From Caulobacter zeae (GTDB taxonomy: Bacteria; Pseudomonadota; Alphaproteobacteria; Caulobacterales; Caulobacteraceae), in the NCBI RefSeq assembly GCF_002858925.1, contig NZ_PJRS01000028.1:1-64000 (forward strand): DNA of 64,000 bases, written 5' to 3'. The position numbers were made by a program, and so were the translations under genes. Numbering within the stretch: the stretch's first letter is position 1; every line of letters starts with the position of its first letter. This document shows, one piece after another, positions 54,650 through 63,317 of this stretch. The notes beneath the pieces were generated by a model. The model saw only the letters and a list, made by a program, of their open reading frames with translations. It searched no databases and had not been told where the DNA came from.

Positions 54650-55564
54650 TCACCCCGCCCCCGCCATCCGCCCCGCCGCCCAGGCGATGAACACCCTTGT
54701 CCGCGCCGAGAGCTGGCGGTCGCGGGGCCAGAGGAGGTGGACCGGGGTCGGGGTCGGCGGGTGGGCGGTCAGGACCTCGACGAGGGCGCCGGAGGCGAGG
54801 TGTTCTTCGGCGCGATAGCGGGGGACCTGTATGAGGCCAAGGCCCAGGAGGCCCATGGCCAGGGAGCTTTCGGCGCTGGAGACCACGACGGCGGCGGGGA
54901 CGGCGACCTGGCGGACGGCGCCGCCTTCGGTGACTTCCAGCGGATGCCAGCCGCCGTCGGGGCGGGCGAAGCCGACCATCTGGTGGCGGGAAAGGTCGTC
55001 GGGGGTCCGGGGCGCGCCATGGCGGTCGATATAGGCCGGGGCGGCGCAGGTGACCTCGGGCAGCAGGGCGACGCGGCGGGCGGCCATCGCACTGCTCGAG
55101 GGGCCGCTGTCGGCGGGCGTTCCCAGGCGCAGCACGCAGTCGACCCCCTCGGCCACCAGGTCGACCAGCCGGTCGCCCTCGGTCATGCGCAGGCGAAGCT
55201 CGGGATAGGTCGCCAGGAACTCGGGCAGGCCCGGCAGCAGGAAACGGCGGGCCAGGGCGCCCTGGACGTCGACCCGCAGTTCGCCGCGCGGGCTGGCGCG
55301 GCGGAAGGCGTTCTCGGTCTCGTCGAGTTGGTCCAGAAGCTTCAGGCAGCGGCGGTAATAGGCCTCGCCGTCGAGGGTGGGGGCGACGCTGCGGGTGGTG
55401 CGCTGCAGGAGGCGCACGCCCAGCCTTGCCTCGAGCTGCTGCACGGCCTCGGTGGCGGTGGAGCGGGGCAGGGAAAGGTCGGCGGCGGCCTTGGTGAAGC
55501 TGCGGCGTTCGACGACGCGGGCGAAGAGACGCATGGCCTCGAAGCGGTCCAGGGCGGCCTCCAT
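54650..55564 (-). CDS. LysR-family transcriptional regulator
   Basis: A 304-residue LysR regulator. The winged helix is MRLFARVVERRSFTKAAADL then RSTATEAVQQLEARLGVRLL; the C-terminal effector domain includes LRMTEGDRLVDLVAEGVDCV. It is divergent from an SDR oxidoreductase gene; this pairing is typical for LysR proteins that control a neighbouring reductase and themselves. A TATTCG-N6-CGAATA inverted repeat next to its start codon is the likely binding site. Downstream it converges on the accessory operon. Confidence 0.94.
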   Translation of the reverse strand: MEAALDRFEAMRLFARVVERRSFTKAAADLSLPRSTATEAVQQLEARLGVRLLQRTTRSVAPTLDGEAYYRRCLKLLDQLDETENAFRRASPRGELRVDVQGALARRFLLPGLPEFLATYPELRLRMTEGDRLVDLVAEGVDCVLRLGTPADSGPSSSAMAARRVALLPEVTCAAPAYIDRHGAPRTPDDLSRHQMVGFARPDGGWHPLEVTEGGAVRQVAVPAAVVVSSAESSLAMGLLGLGLIQVPRYRAEEHLASGALVEVLTAHPPTPTPVHLLWPRDRQLSARTRVFIAWAAGRMAGAG

Positions 55565-55582
55565 TATTCGCTGGTTCGAATA
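55565..55582. promoter_or_regulatory. LysR-type binding site
   Basis: TATTCG (55565-55570), spacer CTGGTT, CGAATA (55577-55582): a perfect inverted repeat adjacent to the LysR start codon, with a further ATTATTC at 55603-55609. The T-N11-A type layout and divergent setting fit autoregulation plus control of the SDR gene. Confidence 0.6.
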
Positions 55583-55668
55583 GTGATGGCCTGATCGCCT
55601 GAATTATTCAATCGGCGCGAAGGCGCATGGTCCGTTCGTCGACGCGGTGTCGGCCGGAGGACCAAGGC

Positions 55669-56409
55669 ATGACGAAGACTAACGGCAGGACGGCGCTGGT
55701 GACCGGCGCTTCGGGCGGCATCGGCGCGGCGACGGCGCGGCGGCTGGCGGCGGACGGCTTCGCCGTCATCGTCAACTATGCGGGCCGGGCGGCGGCGGCG
55801 AACGGCGTGGTGGCGCAGATCGAGGCGGCCGGCGGCCGCGCCGCAGCGCACCAGGCCGACATCGCCGATCCGGCGGCCGTGGCCGCGATGTTCGACGCCG
55901 CCGGGGCGGCCTTCGGCGGCGTGGACGTGCTGGTCAACAACGCCGGCGTCATGGAGCTGGCGACCATCGCCCAGGCCGACGACGCGCTGTTCTCGCGGAT
56001 GATCGCGGTGAACCTGACGGGGACCTTCAACACCCTGCGCGAGGCCGCGCGGCGGATGGCGGCGGGCGGCCGGATCGTCAACGTCTCGTCCAGCGTGGTG
56101 GGCCTGTTGCAGCCGGCCTACGGCCCCTATGCGGCGGCCAAGGCGGGCGTCGAGGCCCTGACCAGCGTGCTGGCCAAGGAGCTGCGCGGCCGCGACATCA
56201 CCGTCAACGCCGTGGCGCCGGGACCGACGGCCACGCCGCTGTTCCTCGACGGCAAGCCGGACGAGCTGGTCGAGCGCCTGGCCAAGGCCGCGCCGCTGGA
56301 GCGGCTGGGCGCGGCCGAGGACATCGCCGCCGTCGTCTCGTTCCTGGCCGGTCCCGACGGGGCCTGGATCAACGGCCAGACCCTGCGCGCCAACGGCGGG
56401 ATCATCTGA
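55669..56409 (+). CDS. SDR-family oxidoreductase
   Basis: A short-chain dehydrogenase/reductase of 246 residues. The cofactor site is TGASGGIGAATARRLAADG; the next block is VLVNNAGVME; the catalytic tetrad includes N in IAVNLTGTF, S in IVNVSSSVVGL, and YxxxK in YGPYAAAKAGVEAL. The C-terminus is the classical RLGAAEDIAAVVSFLAG then INGQTLRANGGII. Closest in style to 3-oxoacyl-ACP reductase-like enzymes acting on small carbonyls. The ATG at 55669 follows CCGGAGGACC. Probably controlled by the divergent LysR. Confidence 0.93.
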   Translation: MTKTNGRTALVTGASGGIGAATARRLAADGFAVIVNYAGRAAAANGVVAQIEAAGGRAAAHQADIADPAAVAAMFDAAGAAFGGVDVLVNNAGVMELATIAQADDALFSRMIAVNLTGTFNTLREAARRMAAGGRIVNVSSSVVGLLQPAYGPYAAAKAGVEALTSVLAKELRGRDITVNAVAPGPTATPLFLDGKPDELVERLAKAAPLERLGAAEDIAAVVSFLAGPDGAWINGQTLRANGGII

Positions 56410-56487
56410 GCCCGCCGGGGCGTGGCCGGCGGCCGCGCCCCCTTTTCGCATTACGAAGAATTCAGAGAACGGCGGTTGACCCCAAAT

Positions 56488-56550
56488 TATACTGTGTGAC
56501 ATACAGTGTGTATCGCACACTATGTGCTGCACACCATGTGACGCACACCA
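56488..56550 (+). promoter_or_regulatory. Promoter and repeat-rich operator of the padR operon
   Basis: TATACT (56488-56493) is a good -10. Directly after it lie ACTGT-N7-ACAGT (56491-56507), AGTGTG-N5-CACACT (56505-56521), and two near-identical 14-mers ATGTGCTGCACACC (56522-56535) and ATGTGACGCACACC (56536-56549). PadR repressors bind such inverted repeats. The array ends 15 bases before the padR start, so binding would block transcription of padR and the next gene. Confidence 0.65.
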
Positions 56551-56564
56551 AACCGGGCACGCCA

Positions 56565-56894
56565 ATGCCGACAGACACGGACATCTTCGAATCCCTCCGC
56601 CAGGAGCTGCGTCGCGGGACGCTGATCCTGGCCGTGCTCGCCCAGCTGAAGGTCGAGCGCTACGGCTACAGCCTGCGCCAGGCCCTGGCGGAGGTCGGGC
56701 TGGAGATCGACGAAGGCGCGCTCTACCCGATGCTGCGCCGGCTCGAGGGCCAGGGCCTGCTGACGTCCGAATGGCGCGAGGAGGAGAAGCGCAAGAAGCG
56801 CTTCTACCGCCTCTCCACCGAGGGCGAGGCCGTCCTCGAACGCCTGGCCGCCGAGTGGCGCGCCATCAACGACACCCTGCAAAATCTGATCTGA
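56565..56894 (+). CDS. PadR-family transcriptional regulator
   Basis: A 109-residue winged-helix repressor: RRGTLILAVLAQLKVERYGY (helix 1 and following), EIDEGALYPMLRRLEGQGLL (recognition helix and wing), then EEKRKKRFYRLSTEGEAVLE and a C-terminal dimer helix. Small PadR proteins of this class usually pair with a HAAS-domain membrane protein encoded next, as here, 12 bases downstream. The ATG at 56565 is chosen because the upstream frame runs into the operator repeats. Confidence 0.93.
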   Translation: MPTDTDIFESLRQELRRGTLILAVLAQLKVERYGYSLRQALAEVGLEIDEGALYPMLRRLEGQGLLTSEWREEEKRKKRFYRLSTEGEAVLERLAAEWRAINDTLQNLI

Positions 56895-56906
56895 GGGGAC
56901 TGGATC

Positions 56907-57875
56907 ATGGACCTGCTCGACCGTTATCTCGCCGCCGTCGCCGCCCTTTTGCCCAAGGCCCAGCGCGAGGACATCGTCGCCGAACTGCGCGACCTGCTGC
57001 TCAACCGCATCGAGGAGAAGGAGGAGGCCCTGGGCCGCCCCCTGAGCGACAAGGAGCGCGAGGCGGTGCTCAAGGACTTCGGCCATCCGCTGGCCGTGGC
57101 CGGGCGCTACGGCCCCCAGCAGAGCCTGATCGGCCCGACCGTCTATCCGTTCTACATGTTCGCCCTGAAGATCGCCGTGGCGGTGGCGGCGGCGATCTCG
57201 GTGATCCCGGCCCTGGCGTCCATCGTCCTGGGCGGCGACAATCCGGCCCGGCTGCTCGCCAACGCCGCCTTCGACCACTTCCCGAGCTCGGCCCTGATGC
57301 TGGCGGGCCTGGTCACGCTGGTGGCGGCCGGCATCGAGCGCGGCTGGGCGCCGCTGACCGGCCTGACCGAGTGGAAGGTCAGCGAGCTGCCGGCGCCGAG
57401 CAAGAAGAAGGGCCTGTTCGAAACGCGCTTCAATGCGGTGTTCGAGATGGTCGTGGTGGCGCTGTTCGTCCTGTGGTGGACGGGCGTGTGGAAGGTGGAC
57501 CTGGGCGACCTGACCGTGAAGGGCGAGGTGGTGCTGAAGCCGTCGGCGGTCTGGCAGACCCTGTTCTGGCCGATCCTGGCCTGGTCGGCGGTGCAACTGG
57601 TCTCGGCGCTGATCACGCTGCTCCAGCCGGGGCGGGTGAGGCTGCGGGCCGCCTTCGAGCTGGCCGTGGGCGCGGGCGGCATGGCCCTGACCACGGTGAT
57701 GTGGAAGTCGCTGCCGCTGTTCACCCTGGAGCCGGTGACCGCTTCGGGCGCCGATACGGCCCGCCTGGAGCAGGTGATCGGCATGGGCTTCCACGTGGCG
57801 ATGCTGGTCGCCGGGATCACCTTCGCCTGCCAGATCGGCGCGGCCGCCTGGCGCCTGTACAAGGGCGCCCGCTAA
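56907..57875 (+). CDS. HAAS-domain (DUF1700-like) membrane protein
   Basis: A 322-residue protein. The N-terminal 70 residues are a soluble helical HAAS domain (LLDRYLAAVAALLPKAQRED, then ELRDLLLNRIEEKEEALGRP). At least five hydrophobic segments follow, starting FYMFALKIAVAVAAAISVIP. HAAS proteins are thought to relay membrane or envelope signals to their PadR partner, which is the gene just upstream. A polar loop with PSKKKGLFETRF is likely cytoplasmic. What it senses is unknown. Confidence 0.85.
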   Translation: MDLLDRYLAAVAALLPKAQREDIVAELRDLLLNRIEEKEEALGRPLSDKEREAVLKDFGHPLAVAGRYGPQQSLIGPTVYPFYMFALKIAVAVAAAISVIPALASIVLGGDNPARLLANAAFDHFPSSALMLAGLVTLVAAGIERGWAPLTGLTEWKVSELPAPSKKKGLFETRFNAVFEMVVVALFVLWWTGVWKVDLGDLTVKGEVVLKPSAVWQTLFWPILAWSAVQLVSALITLLQPGRVRLRAAFELAVGAGGMALTTVMWKSLPLFTLEPVTASGADTARLEQVIGMGFHVAMLVAGITFACQIGAAAWRLYKGAR

Positions 57876-58073
57876 GGGGCGCCTATTGGGGGGCGATACA
57901 AGCGGGGCGGATTTTTCCACGGTCGAATGACACGGAATTAATCCGTCCCCGGTTGCCCCGCCCGCCGGGGCCATTTACGCCTTCGCCCCAGCCTTTCCGG
58001 CGCGGACCAACGCGCCGGAATTCATGTCAGGGCCCGACCGGAGGGGGAGGGCTCAAGGGAAGGGGACTTTCTC

Positions 58074-59912
58074 TTGCAAAACCGCCGCGAACTCCTGCTG
58101 TCGACCGTGGCCGCGGGCCTGGCCGCCGCAGCCGCCCCGTCGCTGGGCTTCGCCCAGCCGGCCGCCGCCTCGGCCTCTGGCGAAGCCGCCAAGATGAACG
58201 CGTTCTTCGACGCGGCCATGGCCAAGCTGATGCGCCAGGCGCCGGAGCTGACCACGAGCCTGGGCCTCGACAAGGACGACCTGGCCTGGACCAAGGGCCT
58301 GCTGAGCGACCGCTCGTTCGAGGCGATCGCCGCGGGCGCGGCCCAGACGACCGCCCAGCTGGCCGAGCTGCGCTCGATCGACCGCAAGCAGCTGACCGGC
58401 ATGGACGCCGTCAACTACGACACCGTCGAGTTCACCCTGGCGGTGCAGGACGAGGGCAACCGCAAGTTCACCTACGCCGGCGGCGGTTCGGGCGCGCCCT
58501 ACGTGCTGAGCCAGCTGACGGGCAGCTACCAGCAGATGCCCGACTTCCTCGACACCCAGCACAGCATCGAGACCAAGGCCGACGCCGACGCCTATCTGCA
58601 GCGCATGGAAGGCTTCGCGCGCCTGATGGATCAGGAGACCCTGATCGCCAAGCGCGACTACGCTGACGGCGTGATCCCGCCCGACTTCGTGATCGACAAG
58701 GCCCTCATCCAGATGAAGGCCTTCGCCGACACCCCGACGGCCGAGACCACCCTGGTCAAGTCGATCGCCCGCCGGACCAAGGAAAAGAACATCGCCGGCG
58801 ACTGGGCCGCCGAAGCCAGCAAGGTCTACGAAAACTCGGTGCTGCCGGCCCTCAAGCGCCAGATCGCGCTGCTGGAAAGCGTGCGCCCGAAGGCCAACCA
58901 CGACGCCGGCGTGTGGCGCCTGAAGGACGGCGGCGACTACTACGCCGTGTCGCTGAAGAACTACACGACCTCGACCATGGGTCCCGAGGAGATCCACCAG
59001 CTGGGCCTGGACTTGGTGAAGTCGATCTCGGCCGAGGCCGACAAGCTGTTCAAGTCGATCGGCATGAGCAAGGGCACGGTCGGCGAGCGCATGGCCGAGC
59101 TGGGCAAGGACATCTACGAGAACACCGATCCGGCCAAGGAACAGCTGATCAAGGATCTCAACACCAAGGCCGAGTGGATCGAAAAGCAGCTGCCGGCCTA
59201 TTTCGGCCAGCTGCCCAAGGCCCCGCTGGAGATCCGCCGCGTGCCCAAGGCCATCGAGGCCGGCGCGCCGGGCGGCTACTACAACTCGCCCTCGCTCGAC
59301 GGCAAGCGCCCGGGGATCTACTGGATCAACCTGCGTGATACGGCCGAGCAGGCCAAGTACACCCTGACCACCCTGACGGTGCACGAGGGCGTTCCGGGCC
59401 ACCACCTGCAGCTGTCGCTGTCGAACGAGGCTCAAGGCCTGCCGCTGATCCGCAAGGTCATCGGCTTCTCGGGCTACGCCGAGGGCTGGGCGCTCTATTC
59501 CGAAGAGCTGGCCGTCGAGATGGGCATCTACAAGAGCGACCCGCGGGGCCACATCGGCATGCTGCACGACGCCCTGTTCCGCGCCGTGCGCCTCGTGGTC
59601 GACAGCGGCATGCACTACAAGAAGTGGACCCGCGAACAGGCCGTCAAGTACATGGCCGAGACCATGGGCGACGAGGAAAGCGGCACGATCACCGAGATCG
59701 AACGCTACGTCGTGTGGCCGGGCCAGGCCTGCTCGTACATGCTGGGCAAGATCACCTGGCTGCGCGCCCGCGAGCGCGCCAAGAAGGCCCTGGGCAAGAA
59801 GTTCGACATCAAGAAGTTCCACGATGCGGGCCTGCTGTCGGGCATGACCCCGCTGACCGTGCTGGACCGCGTGGTCGACGACTACGTCGCCGCGACCAAG
59901 GCCGGGAAGTAA
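58074..59912 (+). CDS. DUF885 family protein, exported metallopeptidase-like
   Basis: A 612-residue protein. The N-terminus has a twin-arginine style signal (MQNRRELLLSTVAAGLAAAA then FAQPAAA), so periplasmic export by Tat is likely. The DUF885 hallmark is the zinc-type motif LTVHEGVPGHHLQLS (HExxxHH variant of HExxH) near residue 440, followed by GYAEGWALYSEELAVEMG with the third ligand Glu. Start TTG at 58074, supported by AAGGGGAC upstream and because it begins the signal peptide. Peptidase activity is inferred from the metal motif. A strong terminator follows. Confidence 0.9.
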   Translation: MQNRRELLLSTVAAGLAAAAAPSLGFAQPAAASASGEAAKMNAFFDAAMAKLMRQAPELTTSLGLDKDDLAWTKGLLSDRSFEAIAAGAAQTTAQLAELRSIDRKQLTGMDAVNYDTVEFTLAVQDEGNRKFTYAGGGSGAPYVLSQLTGSYQQMPDFLDTQHSIETKADADAYLQRMEGFARLMDQETLIAKRDYADGVIPPDFVIDKALIQMKAFADTPTAETTLVKSIARRTKEKNIAGDWAAEASKVYENSVLPALKRQIALLESVRPKANHDAGVWRLKDGGDYYAVSLKNYTTSTMGPEEIHQLGLDLVKSISAEADKLFKSIGMSKGTVGERMAELGKDIYENTDPAKEQLIKDLNTKAEWIEKQLPAYFGQLPKAPLEIRRVPKAIEAGAPGGYYNSPSLDGKRPGIYWINLRDTAEQAKYTLTTLTVHEGVPGHHLQLSLSNEAQGLPLIRKVIGFSGYAEGWALYSEELAVEMGIYKSDPRGHIGMLHDALFRAVRLVVDSGMHYKKWTREQAVKYMAETMGDEESGTITEIERYVVWPGQACSYMLGKITWLRARERAKKALGKKFDIKKFHDAGLLSGMTPLTVLDRVVDDYVAATKAGK

Positions 59913-59945
59913 GCGTCGCGCCTTTCGCAAGGCAGGCCTGGGAAG

Positions 59946-59974
59946 GGGAGCGTCCGCAAGGGCGCTCCCTTTTT
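59946..59974 (+). terminator. Rho-independent terminator of the DUF885 gene
   Basis: Stem GGGAGCGTCC (59946-59955) with GGGCGCTCCC (59960-59969), one G-T pair, loop GCAA, then five T residues (59970-59974). It lies 34 bases past the stop codon. Confidence 0.93.
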
Positions 59975-60068
59975 CGTTGGCGGCGGTCGCACAGTTGTCG
60001 GGGCGGAATTGCCCGGTCGCCCGTAGATGACTGTTGTCCACCGCGCAGCCGCTGCTGTTGCGGAAAAA

Positions 60069-60086
60069 GTGTCATCAACCTGTGAA
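60069..60086 (+). promoter_or_regulatory. Pho-box-like direct repeat upstream of TonB receptor
   Basis: GTGTCAT (60069-60075), four bases CAAC, CTGTGAA (60080-60086). Compared with the PhoB half site CTGTCAT repeated every 11 bases, six of seven and five of seven positions match. It lies 78 bases before the receptor start, in an AT-rich stretch, where a PhoB-activated promoter would be. No clear -10 follows at the ideal distance, so this stays a candidate. Confidence 0.45.
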
Positions 60087-60163
60087 ATAGACGCGGCGCT
60101 GAAAACAACCGGCGCCGTCGAGACCAGTACCCCGCGGCGCTTCCGATATCGGGGGATATCCGA

Positions 60164-62515
60164 ATGCTGCTCAGGACCGCCAGCGCCGCGGCGATCGCCG
60201 CCTGCCTCATGCTCGCCAGCCAGGCCCAGGCGGCCGATGCTCCGGCCGCGGATGCGCCCGTCGCTACGGCGGATGGCGGCGAGGTCGAGGGCGTCGTCGT
60301 GGTCGGCAGCGGCCAGACCCGCTCGGTCTCGACCCTGACGCCGGCCAGCCTGGAAGTGCTGCCGCCGGGCACGAGCGTGCAGAAGGCGCTGAACTTCCTG
60401 CCCGGCGTGATGGCCCAGTCGATCGACGCCCTGGGCGTTAACGAGCAGTCGCTGTCGCTGCAGGTGCGCGGCTTCAACACCACCCACCTGGGCTACACGC
60501 TGGACGGCATGCCGCTGGGCGACGGCGCCTACAATAACTACAACGGCCTGACGATCAGCCGGGCGCTGATCTCCGAGAACCTGGGCCGCGCCGACCTGGC
60601 GACCGGCATCGCCGGCCTGTCGATCCCGTCGACCAGCAATCTTGGCGGCGCGCTGATCTACAGCTCCAGCGATCCGAAGAAGGCCATGGGCCTGTCGATC
60701 AGCCAGAGCGTCGGCAGCGAGGACACCCTGCGCACCTTCGCCCGCTTCGACACCGGCGAGCGCAACGGCTGGTCGGCCTATCTGTCGGGCCAGTACAGCG
60801 AGCAGGACCTGTTCGTGAACCAGCCGGTCTACAACAAGTCGACCGGCAAGCAGTTCAACGGCAAGCTGACCTACAAGGGCGAGCGCGGCCAGGTGACGGC
60901 CTTCGCCGACATCTCGCGCACCAACCAGGCCGACGACGCCTATCTGTCGAAGGACATGTTGAACCGCCTGGGTTGGGACTGGGGCGGCTATGCGCCCAAC
61001 TGGGACGCCTATGTCGCCCGCGCGGCCTGTTCGGTGGCCTCGCTGGCCTCCAAGTGCGTGACCTCGACGGCGCCGGAAAAGCTGTCGGACGTGACCTTCA
61101 CCAACGGCCAGATCCTGCGCAACGACGACCTCTTCTACATCGCGGCCGACTTCGACGTCACCGACAGCCTCAAGGTCCACGGCCAAGTCTACAAGCACGA
61201 GAACAAGGGCGCGGGGAACAACTTCATCACCGGCCTGTCGACCCAGGGCACGGCGTCGACGGCCGACGATCTGCCGGTGCAGATCCGCGACACCCGCTAC
61301 ACCATCGACCGTGACGGCGTGATCGCCAGCGTAGCCTGGACCCACGGCTTCAACCACCTGCAGGCCGGCCTGTGGCTGGAGCAGAACACCAGCAGCGCCG
61401 CCCGCTACATCTGGACCAACGTCACCGGTCCGTTCAGCCTGGCGCAGTACCTGAAGGGCCGTCCCGACACCGCCCAGTGGGTGCAGAAGACCGACTGGAC
61501 CACCCAGCAGTTATACGTGCAGGACACCATCACCCTGCTGGACGACGCGCTGAGCATCGATTTCGGCTTCAAGAGCACCAGCGCCAAGTCGACCGCCACG
61601 GCCCTGCCGGGCATCGCCAAGGCCCCGGCCGCGGCCTCGACCCAGTTCGCCAGCGGCTCGCTGAAGGCTTCGGACAGCTTCCTGCCGGAAGCCGGCGCGC
61701 GCTGGCGCATCGCTCCGGGCCACGAGGTGTTCGCCAGCTACGCCGAGAACATGGCCATGTTCCAGGGCGGCTTCAAACTGGGCCCGCAGTCGGTGTCGCA
61801 GGCCGTCTGGGACGCCCAGGGCAAGTACCTGGAGCCCGAGACCTCCAAGAGCTTCGACGCCGGCTACCGCTATGTGGGCGAGAAGGTGCAGCTGTCGGTG
61901 TCGGCCTACGAGGTCGATTTCGACAACCGCCTGCTGCAATACAATCCCTGCCCGACCAACCAGCAGCAGAACCCCGGCTGCGGCAACTCCTTCCACAACG
62001 CCGGCAGCGTCACCAGCAAGGGCGCCGAGGTGGGCGTGCTGTGGAAGCCGCTGTCGTGGCTGAACTGGTACAACTCGGCCTCGTACAACAAGTCGACCTA
62101 TGACGAGGACCTCAACTGGTGCTCCGGCGCGACCTGCGTGATCAAGAAGACGGCCGGCAAGCAGCAGGTCGACACGCCGAAAGAGATGTTCGCCAGCGTG
62201 GTCAGCCTCAAGCGTGGTCCGTTCTCGGCCTCGCTGCAGGGCAAGTACACGGGGCGCCGCTACTACACCTACACCAACGACCAGAGCTTCGGCGGCTACA
62301 CGACCTTCGACCTGGGCGTCAGCTACGCCTTCGGCGAGGTCGGCTTCATGAAGGGGGCCAAGGCCTCGCTGAACGTCACCAACCTGACCGACAAGCGCTA
62401 CGCCTCGAACTTCGACAGCAGCGTGTTCGCGCCGGACGACGCGGCGGGCTCGATCCTGGTGTTCCACTCGTCGGCGCCGCGGCAGGTCTTCGCCACGATC
62501 GGCTTCGACTTCTAG
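60164..62515 (+). CDS. TonB-dependent outer membrane receptor
   Basis: A 783-residue receptor. Signal peptide ending QAQA-ADA. A TonB-box-like segment VEGVVVVGSG leads to the plug (SVQKALNFLPGVMAQSIDAL, LQVRGFNTTHLGYTLDGMPL, ENLGRADLATGIAGLSIPST). The barrel includes paired cysteines in loops, for example YNPCPTNQQQNPGCGNSFHN, and ends in APRQVFATIGFDF with the terminal Phe. The ligand is unknown. The candidate Pho box upstream suggests induction by phosphate limitation, as known for several Caulobacter receptors. The ATG at 60164 begins the signal peptide. Confidence 0.93.
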   Translation: MLLRTASAAAIAACLMLASQAQAADAPAADAPVATADGGEVEGVVVVGSGQTRSVSTLTPASLEVLPPGTSVQKALNFLPGVMAQSIDALGVNEQSLSLQVRGFNTTHLGYTLDGMPLGDGAYNNYNGLTISRALISENLGRADLATGIAGLSIPSTSNLGGALIYSSSDPKKAMGLSISQSVGSEDTLRTFARFDTGERNGWSAYLSGQYSEQDLFVNQPVYNKSTGKQFNGKLTYKGERGQVTAFADISRTNQADDAYLSKDMLNRLGWDWGGYAPNWDAYVARAACSVASLASKCVTSTAPEKLSDVTFTNGQILRNDDLFYIAADFDVTDSLKVHGQVYKHENKGAGNNFITGLSTQGTASTADDLPVQIRDTRYTIDRDGVIASVAWTHGFNHLQAGLWLEQNTSSAARYIWTNVTGPFSLAQYLKGRPDTAQWVQKTDWTTQQLYVQDTITLLDDALSIDFGFKSTSAKSTATALPGIAKAPAAASTQFASGSLKASDSFLPEAGARWRIAPGHEVFASYAENMAMFQGGFKLGPQSVSQAVWDAQGKYLEPETSKSFDAGYRYVGEKVQLSVSAYEVDFDNRLLQYNPCPTNQQQNPGCGNSFHNAGSVTSKGAEVGVLWKPLSWLNWYNSASYNKSTYDEDLNWCSGATCVIKKTAGKQQVDTPKEMFASVVSLKRGPFSASLQGKYTGRRYYTYTNDQSFGGYTTFDLGVSYAFGEVGFMKGAKASLNVTNLTDKRYASNFDSSVFAPDDAAGSILVFHSSAPRQVFATIGFDF

Positions 62516-62561
62516 GGAAGGCGATCGACGGTCACCCGGCCGCTCTACTCAAGCCCGTCCT

Positions 62562-62658
62562 TCCCCGCGAAGGTGTTGTGTCCCGAGAGCTTGGCGGGAT
62601 GGTTTGGGTGTAGCCTCCGGTTTGGCCTGGCTGGAGGAACACAACACCTTCGCGGGGA
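62562..62658. repeat. Long inverted repeat past the TonB receptor gene
   Basis: Perfect 20-bp arms, TCCCCGCGAAGGTGTTGTGT (62562-62581) and its complement (62639-62658), separated by 57 bp. The central part has a weaker CCTCC/GGAGG pair. It resembles the 31510-31648 element in size and in the CCCGTC-TTCC sequence at its left edge. It may act as a transcript-end structure or be a small non-autonomous element. Confidence 0.75.
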
Positions 62659-62785
62659 GGCTCGGTGAAAAAGGCCGATACTTCTGAGTGTCGATCTGGC
62701 TGGCGTGCGTGGCGAACCGGAGCGGGGCGGCGAACGTTGATGCCCCGCGACCGGCCCCGCTTGGGCCGGGCCCCGGGAGCCCGCC

Positions 62786-63295
62786 GTGACCTATGTGACC
62801 CGCGCCATCTTCGCCGCAGCCAGCCTGCTGTTGTTGCTGGCGGCCATGAGCCTGGTGGCCCTGGGGGTCAACGAGGCGATCTCCGGCCTGCGCAATCCCG
62901 AGCAGTCGGGCGCCGAGGCGGTGCTGGACGTCCTGGGCTACATCATCGTGGCGATCGCCGTGTTCGACGTGGCCAAGTACCTGTTCGAGGACGAGGTGCG
63001 GCGCGGCGAGGAGAAACGCAGCGCCGCCGAGGCCCGGCGCAGCCTGACCAAGTTCCTGTCGACCATCGTCATCGCCCTGTTCCTCGAGGCGCTGGTGGTG
63101 GTGTTCAAGACCGCCCGCACGGACGTCTCCCAACTGGTCTATCCGACCATGCTGCTGGTGGCGGCGGTGCTGGTGCTGGTGGGGCTGGGCGCCTACCAGC
63201 GCTTCTCGGCCGCCGTCGAGGAAAAGGTCGGCGACGACGATGACGCCGAGGCCCGAAAAGAGAAAAGCCGCCGACGCGGAAGCGCCGGCGGCTGA
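62786..63295 (+). CDS. Four-helix membrane protein, unknown
   Basis: A 169-residue protein with four hydrophobic segments: about 7-29 (IFAAASLLLLLAAMSLVALG), 46-64 (VLDVLGYIIVAIAVFDVAKY), 88-108 (FLSTIVIALFLEALVVVFK) and 116-136 (LVYPTMLLVAAVLVLVGLGA). A charged cytoplasmic loop (EDEVRRGEEKRSAAEARRS) and a charged tail follow. Size and topology resemble PsiE-type proteins, but no family signature is certain. Its last codons hold the stem of the terminator for the opposite-strand autotransporter gene. Confidence 0.75.
   Translation: MTYVTRAIFAAASLLLLLAAMSLVALGVNEAISGLRNPEQSGAEAVLDVLGYIIVAIAVFDVAKYLFEDEVRRGEEKRSAAEARRSLTKFLSTIVIALFLEALVVVFKTARTDVSQLVYPTMLLVAAVLVLVGLGAYQRFSAAVEEKVGDDDDAEARKEKSRRRGSAGG
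63255..63293 (-). terminator. Rho-independent terminator of the autotransporter gene
   Basis: On the minus strand the stem AGCCGCCGGCGC with GCGTCGGCGGCT (63266-63293, one mismatch, loop TTCC) is followed by TTTTCTCTTTT (63265-63255). It starts 24 bases past the autotransporter stop and lies inside the 3' end of the convergent membrane protein gene. Confidence 0.85.
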
Positions 63296-63317
63296 AGCTT
63301 GCGAGCGGTCGGGCCGG

